From Acidimicrobiaceae bacterium (GTDB lineage: Bacteria; Actinomycetota; Acidimicrobiia; Acidimicrobiales; MedAcidi-G1), in assembly GCA_002687745.1 (NCBI GenBank), contig NZBE01000010.1:100666-164665 (forward strand): 64,000 bases of DNA, written 5' to 3'. A model generated the notes under the pieces. It worked only from the letters and a program-made list of their open reading frames with translations. It was not told the origin of the DNA and searched no databases. Below are positions 32,159 through 40,341 of the stretch, piece after piece (positions within the stretch are counted from its first letter, which is position 1; every line of letters begins with the position of its first letter). A program made the position numbers and the translations under genes.

Positions 32159-33142
32159 GTGACCTTTCCCGAGAAGAGGCCCCGTCGCCTTCGGCGTACC
32201 GCCGCCATGAGGAGGCTGGTCGCCGAGACCCGCCTGTGTGCAGATGATCTGGTGGCACCGCTGTTCGTTCGGGAGGGCACAGCTGACCCTGTTCCCATCC
32301 CATCCCTCCCCGGGGTCGTGCAGCACTCCCGCTCAAGCCTCCGCACCGAGGTGGCCGAACTGAAAGACATGGGGATCCCGGCCGTGATCCTGTTCGGGAT
32401 TCCATTGAGTAGGGACCCCGTCGGGTCAGAGGCATGGAACCCCGACGGTGTCGTCCAGGTCTCTCTCCGCGACCTTCGCGACGATGTTGGCGACGACATG
32501 GTGCTCCTGGCCGACCTGTGCGTCGACGAGTACACCGACCACGGCCACTGCGGTGTCGTCGCACATGACGGCACCGTCGACAACGACGCCAGCCTTGAGC
32601 TCTACCAGCAGGTCGCCGTGGCCCAGGCCGACGCAGGCGCAGACGTCTGTGCTCCCTCTGGGATGATGGACGGCCAGGTGGCGGCCATCCGCTCCGCACT
32701 CGACTCCGCCGGTCATGACCAGGTGTCGATACTGGCCTATGCGGCCAAGTACGCCTCTGCCCTGTACGGACCGTTCCGCGATGCAGTTGACGTCGAGATA
32801 GCCGACGGCGGCGACCGGCGCGGCTACCAGCAGGATCCACCCAACGCCCGCGAAGCCCTGTCAGAGATACGCGCCGACCTGGCCGAGGGGGCCGACATGG
32901 TCATGGTCAAGCCGGCACTGGCATATCTGGACGTTGTCGCCCGGGTGAGAGATGAGGTGGATGTACCCCTCGCCGCCTATCACGTCAGCGGCGAGTACGC
33001 GATGGTCGAGGCGGCTGCAGCCAACGGCTGGATCGACGGAGACGCCGTCGCAATGGAGCACCTGTTGGCCATCAGGCGGGCCGGCGCCGATTTCATCCTC
33101 ACCTACCTGGCCCGTAGGGCAGCACAGCTGATCGGGTCATGA
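32159..33142 (+). CDS. hemB: Porphobilinogen synthase (delta-aminolevulinic acid dehydratase)
   Basis: Condenses two 5-aminolevulinates to porphobilinogen. It has 327 residues. The Schiff-base lysines are Lys197 (YAAKYASALYGPF) and Lys251 (MVKPALAY). The active-site metal loop reads DLCVDEYTDHGHCG: two of the three zinc cysteines are kept and the middle one is Asp, a mixed form seen in other actinobacteria. GTG 32159 begins directly after a TAGGCT box. It overlaps hemL by four bases (ATGA). Confidence 0.97.
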   Translation: MTFPEKRPRRLRRTAAMRRLVAETRLCADDLVAPLFVREGTADPVPIPSLPGVVQHSRSSLRTEVAELKDMGIPAVILFGIPLSRDPVGSEAWNPDGVVQVSLRDLRDDVGDDMVLLADLCVDEYTDHGHCGVVAHDGTVDNDASLELYQQVAVAQADAGADVCAPSGMMDGQVAAIRSALDSAGHDQVSILAYAAKYASALYGPFRDAVDVEIADGGDRRGYQQDPPNAREALSEIRADLAEGADMVMVKPALAYLDVVARVRDEVDVPLAAYHVSGEYAMVEAAAANGWIDGDAVAMEHLLAIRRAGADFILTYLARRAAQLIGS

Positions 33143-34413
33143 CCGGTTCGAACGAAGCGCTCTTCCGACGCGCACAGCGGGTTATTCCGGGCGGGGTCAA
33201 CTCGCCCGTTCGGGCATTCGGCTCGGTCGGCGGAACCCCGTACTTCGTGGAGCGGGGCGAAGGGCCCTACGTCTGGGACTCGGAGGGCCGCCGCTACATC
33301 GACTACGTGCAGTCATATGGACCGGGCATCCTGGGCCACGCCCACCCGGCCGTTGTCGAGGCAGTGGCCGTTGCGGCAGGCGACGGAACCAGCTTCGGCG
33401 CACCTACCGAGGCCGAGGTCATCCTGGCCGAGATGGTCGTTGACCGCATCGCCGGGCTGGAGTCAGTTCGGTTTGTGTCGAGCGGCACCGAGGCCACCAT
33501 GTCGGCCATCAGGCTGGCGCGTGGGGCCACGGGCCGATCCCGGATCGTGAAGTTCGCCGGCTGCTACCACGGCCACTCCGATGCCCTGCTCGCAGCAGGA
33601 GGAAGCGGGGTGGCCAACCAGGGTCTGACGGGGTGCGACGGCGTGACCGCCGGAGCGGTGGCCGACACGGTGGTCGCCCCCTACAACGTCGTTCCCGAAC
33701 TTGACGACACCGTTGCAGCGGTAGTCGTCGAACCGGTGGCGGCAAACATGGGACTCGTAGCCCCGGCTCCCGGATTTCTCGAGGGACTCCGGTCGGCGTG
33801 CGACGCCACCGGTTCCGTGCTCATCTTCGACGAGGTGATCACCGGCTTCAGGCTGGCCCGCGGTGGTGCCGCCGACCACATGGGGGTCGCACCCGACCTC
33901 TGGTGTTTCGGCAAGGTCATCGGGGGTGGCCTGCCTGTCGGAGCCTTCGGAGGAGCTACCGACCTCATGTCGAACCTCGCACCCCTGGGCGGCGTGTACC
34001 AGGCGGGCACCCTCTCCGGCAATCCCCTCGCAATGGCAGCCGGCCGTGCCACCCTCGACCTGCTCGACCAGGACGCATACGACCGCCTGACCGGCACCTC
34101 CCGGAGGCTTGCCGACGGCCTTGCTGCGGCGTTCGCCGGGGCCGAGTTGGCCTGCGTCATGCCGCGCCTGGGGTCGCTGCTGGGCGTGTTCTTCGGTGAT
34201 GAGGAACCCACCGACTTCGACGAGGCCTCCCGTCTGGCTGACAACGGCGTCTACCCGAAGGTCTTTCACGCCCTCCTGGACAGAGGGGTGGCGTGGGCAC
34301 CCGGCGCATACGAGGCGCTGTTCCCGAGCCTCGCCCACTCTGAGGCTGTGGTCGACGAGACGGTCTCCATTGCCGCCGAGGCGGCCGCGGCGGTGGCATC
34401 CGACCTCACGTGA
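33139..34413 (+). CDS. hemL: Glutamate-1-semialdehyde 2,1-aminomutase
   Basis: PLP enzyme converting glutamate-1-semialdehyde to 5-aminolevulinate, the second step of the C5 pathway. It has 424 residues. The N-terminus has VIPGGVNSPVRAF, the PLP lysine is Lys259 in CFGKVIGGGLPVGAFGG, and the LIFDEVITGFR Asp that holds the PLP nitrogen is around 230-240. It overlaps hemB and ends the operon, converging on pgi with 21 bases between stops. A clear terminator is not visible there. Confidence 0.97.
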   Translation: MTGSNEALFRRAQRVIPGGVNSPVRAFGSVGGTPYFVERGEGPYVWDSEGRRYIDYVQSYGPGILGHAHPAVVEAVAVAAGDGTSFGAPTEAEVILAEMVVDRIAGLESVRFVSSGTEATMSAIRLARGATGRSRIVKFAGCYHGHSDALLAAGGSGVANQGLTGCDGVTAGAVADTVVAPYNVVPELDDTVAAVVVEPVAANMGLVAPAPGFLEGLRSACDATGSVLIFDEVITGFRLARGGAADHMGVAPDLWCFGKVIGGGLPVGAFGGATDLMSNLAPLGGVYQAGTLSGNPLAMAAGRATLDLLDQDAYDRLTGTSRRLADGLAAAFAGAELACVMPRLGSLLGVFFGDEEPTDFDEASRLADNGVYPKVFHALLDRGVAWAPGAYEALFPSLAHSEAVVDETVSIAAEAAAAVASDLT

Positions 34414-34434
34414 GCAGCGGATGGTCGGGGTCGG

Positions 34435-36075
34435 TCAGGTGGAGCGGCCCCGGAGGCCCAGGTAGCGCCTGATCAAGGAGTTCGTCGAGGAGTCATGTGC
34501 CAGACGGTCCTCGTCGGCAGCAAGTTCGTCGGTGATACGCACCGCGAGTGACTTGCCCAGCTCCACACCCCACTGGTCGAACGGGTTGATCCCCCAGACG
34601 GCACCGGCGACCACGGTGCGGTGCTCGTAGAGGGAAACCAACTGCCCCAGAACCGACGGCGTCAACTCAGGAGCCAGGATCGTGGTACTGGGCCGGTTAC
34701 CCGGGAAGGTGCGGTGGGCAACCAGGTCAGGCGGTACCCCGGTGGCTGCAGCCTCGTCGGCGGTCAGGCCGAAGGCCAGGGCCTCGGCCTGGGCGAACAG
34801 GTTCGCCATCAGGGCGTCGTGGTGAGCGAGACGCGGGTCGGCCAGCGGGCGGGCAAAGCCGATCAGGTCGCACGGAACCACCTCGGTGCCCTGGTGGAGC
34901 ATCTGGAAGAAGGCGTGCTGGCCGTCTGTGCCGGGGGCACCCCAGACGACCGGACCTGTCTGCCCGGCAACGAGGCCACCGTCGGAGCCGGCCCGCTTTC
35001 CGAGGCTCTCCATCGAGACCTGCTGGAGCCATGGGGGGAACCCGCCGAGTTGGCTGCCGTAGGGAACCACCGCCAGCGACGACGCCCCCAGGAACGACCG
35101 GTGCCAGACGTCGAGCAGGCCGAGCAGCATCGGCCCGTTCGAGTCCGGGGTGCAGGAGGCCAGGTGTTCGTCGACAATCCTCATCCCGGCGAGCATCTCA
35201 GCAAAGGCCTCCGGGCCGACAGATGCCATGACGCTCAGGCCGACTGCTGACGGCAGCGAGAAGCGGCCCCCGACCCAGTCAGGGACATGAAAGGTGAGTT
35301 CGGGGCTGACTCCAAGATCCGCGGCCAGATCCGTTGCGGCGGTGGCCGCGGCCAGGTGGGCTGATAGGTCGCCGCCGACCCCATCGACAAGCCAGGCCCG
35401 GGCGGTCTCAGCTGCGACCATCGTCTCGGGGGTGGTGAAGGTCTTTGAGCAGACGAGTATCAGAGTCGTGGCCGGGTCCAGGCCGTCCAGGGCTCTTTCA
35501 ATGTCGGCACCGTCAAGGTTCGACGCGAAGCGGATGTCGAGTTCCGGGTGGGCCAGGTGGGCCATGGCCTCCGTCGCCATGGCCGGTCCCAGGTGTGAAC
35601 CGCCGATGCCAAGGCTCACCATGGCGGTGATCGGCCTGCCGGTGGCTCCAGACATCTGACCGCTGCGCAGTCGTACGGCGACATCAGCCATCCGGCCAAG
35701 GGTTTCTCTGACGCCGGGAACCACGTCGGTCCCGTCGACAACGATGGCTGTGCCGGCACCTGCCCGTAGAGCGGTGTGTAGGGCCGGCCTGTCCTCGGTC
35801 GTGTTGACCCTGTCACCGGACAACATCCGCCCGATGAAACCGGCCACGTCCCGCTGTGCAGCCAGGTCGACAAGCAGGGAGATGGTCTCGTCGGTGACCG
35901 GCTGCTTTGAATAGTCGACCCACAGGTCGCCCACACCGACCGCCAGCCTCTCGCCACGTTCCGGATCGGCTGCGAACAGGTCACGGAGCGACCCGCCGAC
36001 CAGTTGGTCGCGGTGTCGTTCAAGCTCCGACCAGGCGGCTACGCCGGCGGCTTCAGATCCGGTCACGAGGGACAT
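34435..36075 (-). CDS. pgi: Glucose-6-phosphate isomerase
   Basis: Interconverts glucose-6-phosphate and fructose-6-phosphate. It has 546 residues, the long bacterial/eukaryotic form. Signature segments include VSLGIGGSHLGPAMATEAM (about 153-171), VCSKTFTTPETM, GGRFSLPSAVGL with the active-site serine, GSQLGGFPPWLQQVSMESLGK and the C-terminal INPFDQWGVELGK. ATG 36075 has GGGGAG just upstream. It stands alone, followed downstream by the convergent hemL. Confidence 0.97.
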   Translation of the reverse strand: MSLVTGSEAAGVAAWSELERHRDQLVGGSLRDLFAADPERGERLAVGVGDLWVDYSKQPVTDETISLLVDLAAQRDVAGFIGRMLSGDRVNTTEDRPALHTALRAGAGTAIVVDGTDVVPGVRETLGRMADVAVRLRSGQMSGATGRPITAMVSLGIGGSHLGPAMATEAMAHLAHPELDIRFASNLDGADIERALDGLDPATTLILVCSKTFTTPETMVAAETARAWLVDGVGGDLSAHLAAATAATDLAADLGVSPELTFHVPDWVGGRFSLPSAVGLSVMASVGPEAFAEMLAGMRIVDEHLASCTPDSNGPMLLGLLDVWHRSFLGASSLAVVPYGSQLGGFPPWLQQVSMESLGKRAGSDGGLVAGQTGPVVWGAPGTDGQHAFFQMLHQGTEVVPCDLIGFARPLADPRLAHHDALMANLFAQAEALAFGLTADEAAATGVPPDLVAHRTFPGNRPSTTILAPELTPSVLGQLVSLYEHRTVVAGAVWGINPFDQWGVELGKSLAVRITDELAADEDRLAHDSSTNSLIRRYLGLRGRST

Positions 36076-36106
36076 TCTCCCCGCTCAGGCGCCGGACCGT
36101 GCGGCA

Positions 36107-37456
36107 TCACCCGACCCGGGCCCCAGGTGGTGAGAAATCAGACGCGGTCGACGGAGCCTGTGGCGGAATCCGGGCGTACCTGTCCGGCACCATCCGAACA
36201 GCTGCAGCCAGTGCCCTGTAGGCGGTCTCGGAATAGCCGACCTCGCCGTCGCGGAGGAGGTTGGCCATGACCCGCAGCGCCCACTCCATCAACGGCTGGG
36301 AGCGCATGCCGACCCTTGTCAGTTCCCGAATCAGGGCAGGGTTGCCGATAACCCTGGCGAAGATGCGGGCCATCTTGAAGTACGTCCCGTACTCGTCATC
36401 GAGCATCCCCGGGTAGCGGGCCAGTACCGAATCGCCCCGTGCGGCAGCCTCACCGATCAGCCCGGCGGCGAGGTGGCCCGTTTCGTAGGCGTAGTCGATT
36501 CCCTCGCCGTTGAACGGGTTTACCGAGCCTGCGGCGTCACCTACCAGCAGCCAGTTGGGGCCGGCCTTGGGGCCGACAGACCCTGCCATCGGCAGCCGAC
36601 CACCGGTTGGTGCGGCGATTGGCCTGGTGGGGTCGATCTGCCAGTGGCCCGGGAGGGTGCAGGCAAACTCCTCGAAAAGGTGGGTGGTGTTCACCGACCG
36701 GTAGTCGCGGAAGGTCGAGAGCAGGCCAATGCCGACGTTGATGGTTCCGTCGCCAACCGGGAAGATCCAGCCGTACCCGGGCATGGTGGTGCCCCTGCGG
36801 TCCCTCACGTCAAGCGCAGACTCGATCCACGGATCGTCGTGCATCGGGCTCTCGAAGTAACCCCGGATGGCCATGCCCATCGGGTAGGAGCGATCGCGTG
36901 AGGTTCCAAGCGCCCTCCCGAAGCGGGAGTTGGCGCCGTCGGCCACGACCACGAAGCGGGCATGGATGGGCCTCTCGATGCCGGTCTCCCGGTCGATCAC
37001 GACCGCACCCGAGATGCGACCGGACCCGTTCTGGTTGGAACCGTTGACGGGACCGTCGGCCCCTATGGGACCGACGGCGTCTGTACCCTCGAGCAGGGTG
37101 GCTCCTGCGAGCACGGCGTGGCGGGCGACGAACGTGTCCAGGTCGGAGCGCCGCACCACATAGCCGTAGGACGGGAATACGGGATGTTCAGGCCAGCCCA
37201 TTTCAAGGGTGCGCTCATGGGCGACCACCCGCAGCCCATCGAAGCGGTGGTAGCGCTCAAGCTGCTCGCCAAGCCCCATCGCCTCCAACTGGTGGACCGC
37301 GCGCGGAGTAAGGGCATCGCCACAGGTCTTCTCACGTGGGAACACCTTGCGCTCGACAACGACCGTGTCGAGGCCGGCGCTGGCCGCCCAGAAGGCGGTT
37401 GCTGCACCTGCGGGCCCACCGCCGATTACCAGCAGGTCGTGGACGTGATCAGGCAT
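36107..37456 (-). CDS. menJ: Geranylgeranyl-reductase-family flavoprotein (MenJ-like menaquinone reductase)
   Basis: FAD-dependent reductase of 449 residues. The N-terminal dinucleotide motif VIGGGPAGAATAFWAASAG is at 10-28, CGDALTPRAVHQLEAMG follows, and the second FAD contact is WLLVGDAAGSVNPFNGEGIDYA (about 302-323), all typical of geranylgeranyl reductases. In mycobacteria the homologue MenJ saturates one isoprene unit of menaquinone. Neighbouring cytochrome and complex I genes make a menaquinone role plausible; archaeal-type lipid or chlorophyll side chains are the family alternatives. The product name is inferred from family and context. Confidence 0.8.
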   Translation of the reverse strand: MPDHVHDLLVIGGGPAGAATAFWAASAGLDTVVVERKVFPREKTCGDALTPRAVHQLEAMGLGEQLERYHRFDGLRVVAHERTLEMGWPEHPVFPSYGYVVRRSDLDTFVARHAVLAGATLLEGTDAVGPIGADGPVNGSNQNGSGRISGAVVIDRETGIERPIHARFVVVADGANSRFGRALGTSRDRSYPMGMAIRGYFESPMHDDPWIESALDVRDRRGTTMPGYGWIFPVGDGTINVGIGLLSTFRDYRSVNTTHLFEEFACTLPGHWQIDPTRPIAAPTGGRLPMAGSVGPKAGPNWLLVGDAAGSVNPFNGEGIDYAYETGHLAAGLIGEAAARGDSVLARYPGMLDDEYGTYFKMARIFARVIGNPALIRELTRVGMRSQPLMEWALRVMANLLRDGEVGYSETAYRALAAAVRMVPDRYARIPPQAPSTASDFSPPGARVG

Positions 37457-37520
37457 GACCGGGGAAACGTGTATCAGCGGTGATCAACGCGGCCTCCCGG
37501 CAGGAGCGCCTGTCACTTGC

Positions 37521-38297
37521 TCAGCCGTTGGCCAACTGGTCGTCCGTGCCGAATGAGGCAGACCTCAACAGGTCGAGAACCTCGTCTACGGTGACCGTCT
37601 CAGGGTCGAGGTGGCCGTCGAGGTCCAGATCGCCAGAATGGATGGCCTCGTCCATTGCCTCGGCAAGACCCTCGTCGAACTCGGAGTGGCTCAGGTGGGC
37701 ACGCTCGTAGAGCACCACCCCGATCAACTCCTCTGTTGTAAGGGCGTCAGCGAAGCCGGGCATTCCACCAGCCACCACCCGGCCGGCAGCGTCGTCGCCG
37801 TATGGATTGCCGAGGCCAACTCCGGTGGATCCAGATGCGGCCCAGACGATGTGTTCGGCAGCGGTCGGGAACGTGGCCAGCACCTCACCGTCGGTCATTG
37901 CCGGTCCGGAGCCACCCTCACCACCGGCTCCGTGGCAGGCGGCACAGTGTGCCTCGTAGACGTGGGCGCCTTCTGCGAGAAGTCCGGCCGAGCCGGACTC
38001 GGGGGGCCGTTCGAGGGTTCCCACGTAGGTGACTGCCCAGATCGGCAGCAGGATCAGCGCACTTGCAGCCCACCATGGGATCTTCGGGCGGTCGGTGGCT
38101 GCGGCGTTGTACGGGGCCACCGGAGCGGCGGGGGTCGGCGCTTCGGGTTCGGGCGCGGAGGGGGCCTCGGCAGCGGGTGGGGCAGCAGCAGAGCCAGCAG
38201 GCGGAGCCGGGTCGGCGGCCTTGTCTGCAGGTTCGTCGGTGGTGGAGCCGCGCGCCTGGCGGGAGCGCTTCAGGAGGTGCTCGGGAATCTCAGTCAA
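37521..38297 (-). CDS. Membrane-anchored monoheme cytochrome c
   Basis: A 258-residue cytochrome. The cytoplasmic N-terminus begins TEIPEHLLKRSRQAR, then a Pro/Ala/Glu-rich linker (about 20-65) and one membrane helix (about 74-95). The extracytoplasmic domain carries one heme motif CAACH (Cys118, Cys121, His122) and a likely axial Met in GGMPGF. The last 50 residues are acidic. The N-terminal motif recurs in the subunit-IV-like protein at 40342. It is divergent from the cytochrome bc operon across a 327-base gap, and probably carries electrons from or within that complex. Confidence 0.88.
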   Translation of the reverse strand: MTEIPEHLLKRSRQARGSTTDEPADKAADPAPPAGSAAAPPAAEAPSAPEPEAPTPAAPVAPYNAAATDRPKIPWWAASALILLPIWAVTYVGTLERPPESGSAGLLAEGAHVYEAHCAACHGAGGEGGSGPAMTDGEVLATFPTAAEHIVWAASGSTGVGLGNPYGDDAAGRVVAGGMPGFADALTTEELIGVVLYERAHLSHSEFDEGLAEAMDEAIHSGDLDLDGHLDPETVTVDEVLDLLRSASFGTDDQLANG

Positions 38298-38624
38298 CGT
38301 GGCCTCCGGGGCGACGTGGTGTTCGGTTCAGCGGTGTGCGGTTGGCCCGACACCGACCTCTGGTCGGACAGGTGCAGGCTAGCTGGCACTGTAGGTCGTC
38401 CGGCACCGATCCGGACAAGCCAGATGCTGCGTGCCCGGGTAGTCGCAACGTGCTCGGCGTGGTAGACACAGCGTCTGTGCAGGGGTGCCACGACGGGATC
38501 AACGGAGGGTCGCGGAGTCCCTGGACCACCCACTAGCATGGGGCGGGCACAGCGCTTGTGCATCGCTTCACTAAGTCGCTGTAACCACCCAGTCGCCGAG
38601 ACCTGCCGAGGAGGAGCCTGAACG
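38298..38624. other. 327-base divergent regulatory region of the cytochrome genes
   Basis: No gene is recognised here. Visible elements are a small hairpin (GTCCGG 38398-38403 with CCGGAC 38411-38416), an imperfect palindrome GCACAGCGCTTGTGC at 38547-38561, and a promoter-like pair on the plus strand. It must hold the control signals for the bc operon and perhaps for the cytochrome c gene on the other strand. Confidence 0.5.
38556..38585 (+). promoter_or_regulatory. Predicted promoter of the cytochrome bc operon
   Basis: TTGTGC (38556-38561), an 18-base spacer and TGTAAC (38580-38585). The -35 half overlaps the palindrome at 38547-38561, which could be an operator. The transcript would carry the GAGGAGG ribosome binding site before ATG 38625. 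Confidence 0.35.
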
Positions 38625-39080
38625 ATGGTCGCGTTCGTTGTATCCGTCATCGTGCTGGGTCTCATGGTCGCCGGCGCCGGTGCATACCGTGACCGCTGCC
38701 CCGCCGACAAGGACTTCACCTGGGGCGAGGCCATGCTCTTCGCCACCTACGTTTTCATGATCATGTTCTGGGTCTACGGCGTTGTCCCACACCAGTGGCT
38801 GACCTGGGCGGACAGCGAACTCAACTGGCGCCCTGACCGCTTCCTCGTCGGACCGTCGCTGCCGTGGACCGGCGAACAGGGCATCGTCGAGTGGGTCCTT
38901 CCCTTCACCATGACCTACGAGGTGATCCGCGACATCGTCGCTGTGATCATCTACCTCGTCGGCATCGGCGGCAACGCCGTGCTCTGGAAGAAGTGGCAGA
39001 ACCGGGGCGCAGAGGTTGCCGAACCCACACCAACCTCCGAATACGGCCGGCCGCTGGTACGCGAGGGGGCCGGAACATGA
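38625..39080 (+). CDS. Small membrane protein of the cytochrome bc operon
   Basis: A 151-residue protein with three predicted helices: residues 2-20 (VAFVVSVIVLGLMVAGAGA), about 35-55 (MLFATYVFMIMFWVYGVVP) and about 100-118 (IVAVIIYLVGIGGNAVLW). The loop between helices 2 and 3 is rich in Trp. No cofactor motif is seen and the family is not recognised. GAGGAGG precedes the ATG. It overlaps the ferredoxin gene (ATGA), so the two products are likely made in equal amounts and may form a membrane module of the complex. Confidence 0.78.
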   Translation: MVAFVVSVIVLGLMVAGAGAYRDRCPADKDFTWGEAMLFATYVFMIMFWVYGVVPHQWLTWADSELNWRPDRFLVGPSLPWTGEQGIVEWVLPFTMTYEVIRDIVAVIIYLVGIGGNAVLWKKWQNRGAEVAEPTPTSEYGRPLVREGAGT

Positions 39081-39493
39081 GCGTCATCGACGCCAACCCG
39101 GCACATCCGATGTTTGTCGACGACTACACACTTCGCGAGGTCGATGCCGCCTGGATGGCCACGGCGGTGAAGCTCAAGCAGTTCATCCACATTGACCAGT
39201 CCGAGTGCATCATGTGCGAGGGCTGCGTCGACATCTGCCCCTGGAAGTGCATCCACATGGTCAGCCCCGACGTCATCGTCGAGGCGGTCGGAACCGGAAT
39301 GCCCGGCGACGACCCCAGCGACAACGTCATCTTCACCATCGACGACGACGTCTGCACCCGCTGCGCCCTGTGTGTCGATCGCTGTCCCACCGGTGTCATC
39401 ATCCTCGGAAAGATGAGCGACCCACCGGCAGACGGCGACGCACACCAACGCGCCAACAGCCATGGCTATGGCTACGGCATGCGCCTCGGCTGA
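39077..39493 (+). CDS. Ferredoxin with two [4Fe-4S] clusters
   Basis: A 138-residue iron-sulfur protein. Cluster motifs are CIMCEGCVDICP (Cys44, 47, 50, 54) and CTRCALCVDRCP (Cys93, 96, 99, 103), each CxxCxxCxxxCP, separated by an unusually long 38-residue insert. A further Cys58 follows the first motif (CPWKC). There is no signal peptide, so it acts in the cytoplasm, probably docked to the preceding membrane protein. It lies directly before the cytochrome b gene, an arrangement not found in standard bc1 operons. The electron donor or acceptor is unknown. Confidence 0.9.
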   Translation: MSVIDANPAHPMFVDDYTLREVDAAWMATAVKLKQFIHIDQSECIMCEGCVDICPWKCIHMVSPDVIVEAVGTGMPGDDPSDNVIFTIDDDVCTRCALCVDRCPTGVIILGKMSDPPADGDAHQRANSHGYGYGMRLG

Positions 39494-39558
39494 TCGGCGG
39501 TAGGCGGGAACTATGCGCAACATGAACACCCACACAGGTTCACAGGAGAACGACGACA

Positions 39559-40326
39559 GTGGTCGATAGCAACGGCAGCAAGCCGACCGGACAGGCGCTG
39601 GCAGAGCGCGTTCAGGGATCACAGGCCTGGGGATCCATCTTCAGGCCCGGTTCCATCTTCCGGAAGGGCTACAGCGACAGTCCCCGGAACCGGTCATACG
39701 TGATCATGAACAGCGTCCTCTACCACCTGCACCCTGTGAAGGTGAAGAGGCACGCCGTAAAGGTGAGCTACACGCTCTGCCTGGGCGGGTTGAGCTTCTT
39801 CCTGTTCATCCATCTCACGGTCACCGGCATCTTCCTGATGTTCTTCTACCGGCCCACAGCGGCCCCGGCGTGGAATGACATCCTGACACTTCAGACGTCG
39901 GTTGGCTTCGGCCTCCTCGTGCGCAACATGCACCGGTGGGCTGCCCACCTCATGGTCCTCTCAGTGTTCCTCCACATGGCCCGGGTCTTCTACCACGGCG
40001 CCTACAAGCCGCCCCGCGAATTCAACTGGGTCATCGGTGTGATGCTGCTGCAGCTCACCCTGCTTCTCTCCTTCACCGGGTACCTGCTGCCCTGGGACCA
40101 GCTGGCCCTCTGGGCGGTAACCGTCGGTACCAACATGATGGGCTTCACGCCGGTGTTCGGACCACAGGTCAGGTTCGTCCTCCTCGGAGGGGTCGAGATC
40201 GGGACCGACACCCTGCTGCGCTGGTACGTACTGCACGTGTTGATGCTGCCCTTTGTGACGGTGATCTTCATGGCAATCCACTTCTGGCGCGTCCGCAAGG
40301 ACGGCGGAATCTCCGGACCGCTCTAG
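39559..40326 (+). CDS. Cytochrome b, b6 type (N-terminal heme-bearing subunit)
   Basis: A 255-residue four-helix cytochrome b with two b-heme pairs: His126/His140 (14 apart) and His227/His242 (15 apart), the spacing of cytochrome b6. Most of the sequence follows b6, including YLLPWDQLALWAV, KPPREFNWVIGV and the end RKDGGISGPL. Cys74 in TLCLGG aligns with the b6f cysteine that binds heme c(n)/c(i) covalently. It oxidises and reduces menaquinone at the Qo and Qi sites. GTG 39559 has CAGGAG upstream. The C-terminal half of a bc1 cytochrome b is encoded separately by the next gene. Confidence 0.93.
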   Translation: MVDSNGSKPTGQALAERVQGSQAWGSIFRPGSIFRKGYSDSPRNRSYVIMNSVLYHLHPVKVKRHAVKVSYTLCLGGLSFFLFIHLTVTGIFLMFFYRPTAAPAWNDILTLQTSVGFGLLVRNMHRWAAHLMVLSVFLHMARVFYHGAYKPPREFNWVIGVMLLQLTLLLSFTGYLLPWDQLALWAVTVGTNMMGFTPVFGPQVRFVLLGGVEIGTDTLLRWYVLHVLMLPFVTVIFMAIHFWRVRKDGGISGPL

Positions 40327-40341
40327 GCCAGGGACGCGACG

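Noticed and set aside
32159-33142. HemB metal loop DLCVDEYTDHGHCG as a novelty
   Set aside because: The mixed Cys/Asp metal site is, to my knowledge, common among actinobacterial HemB proteins.
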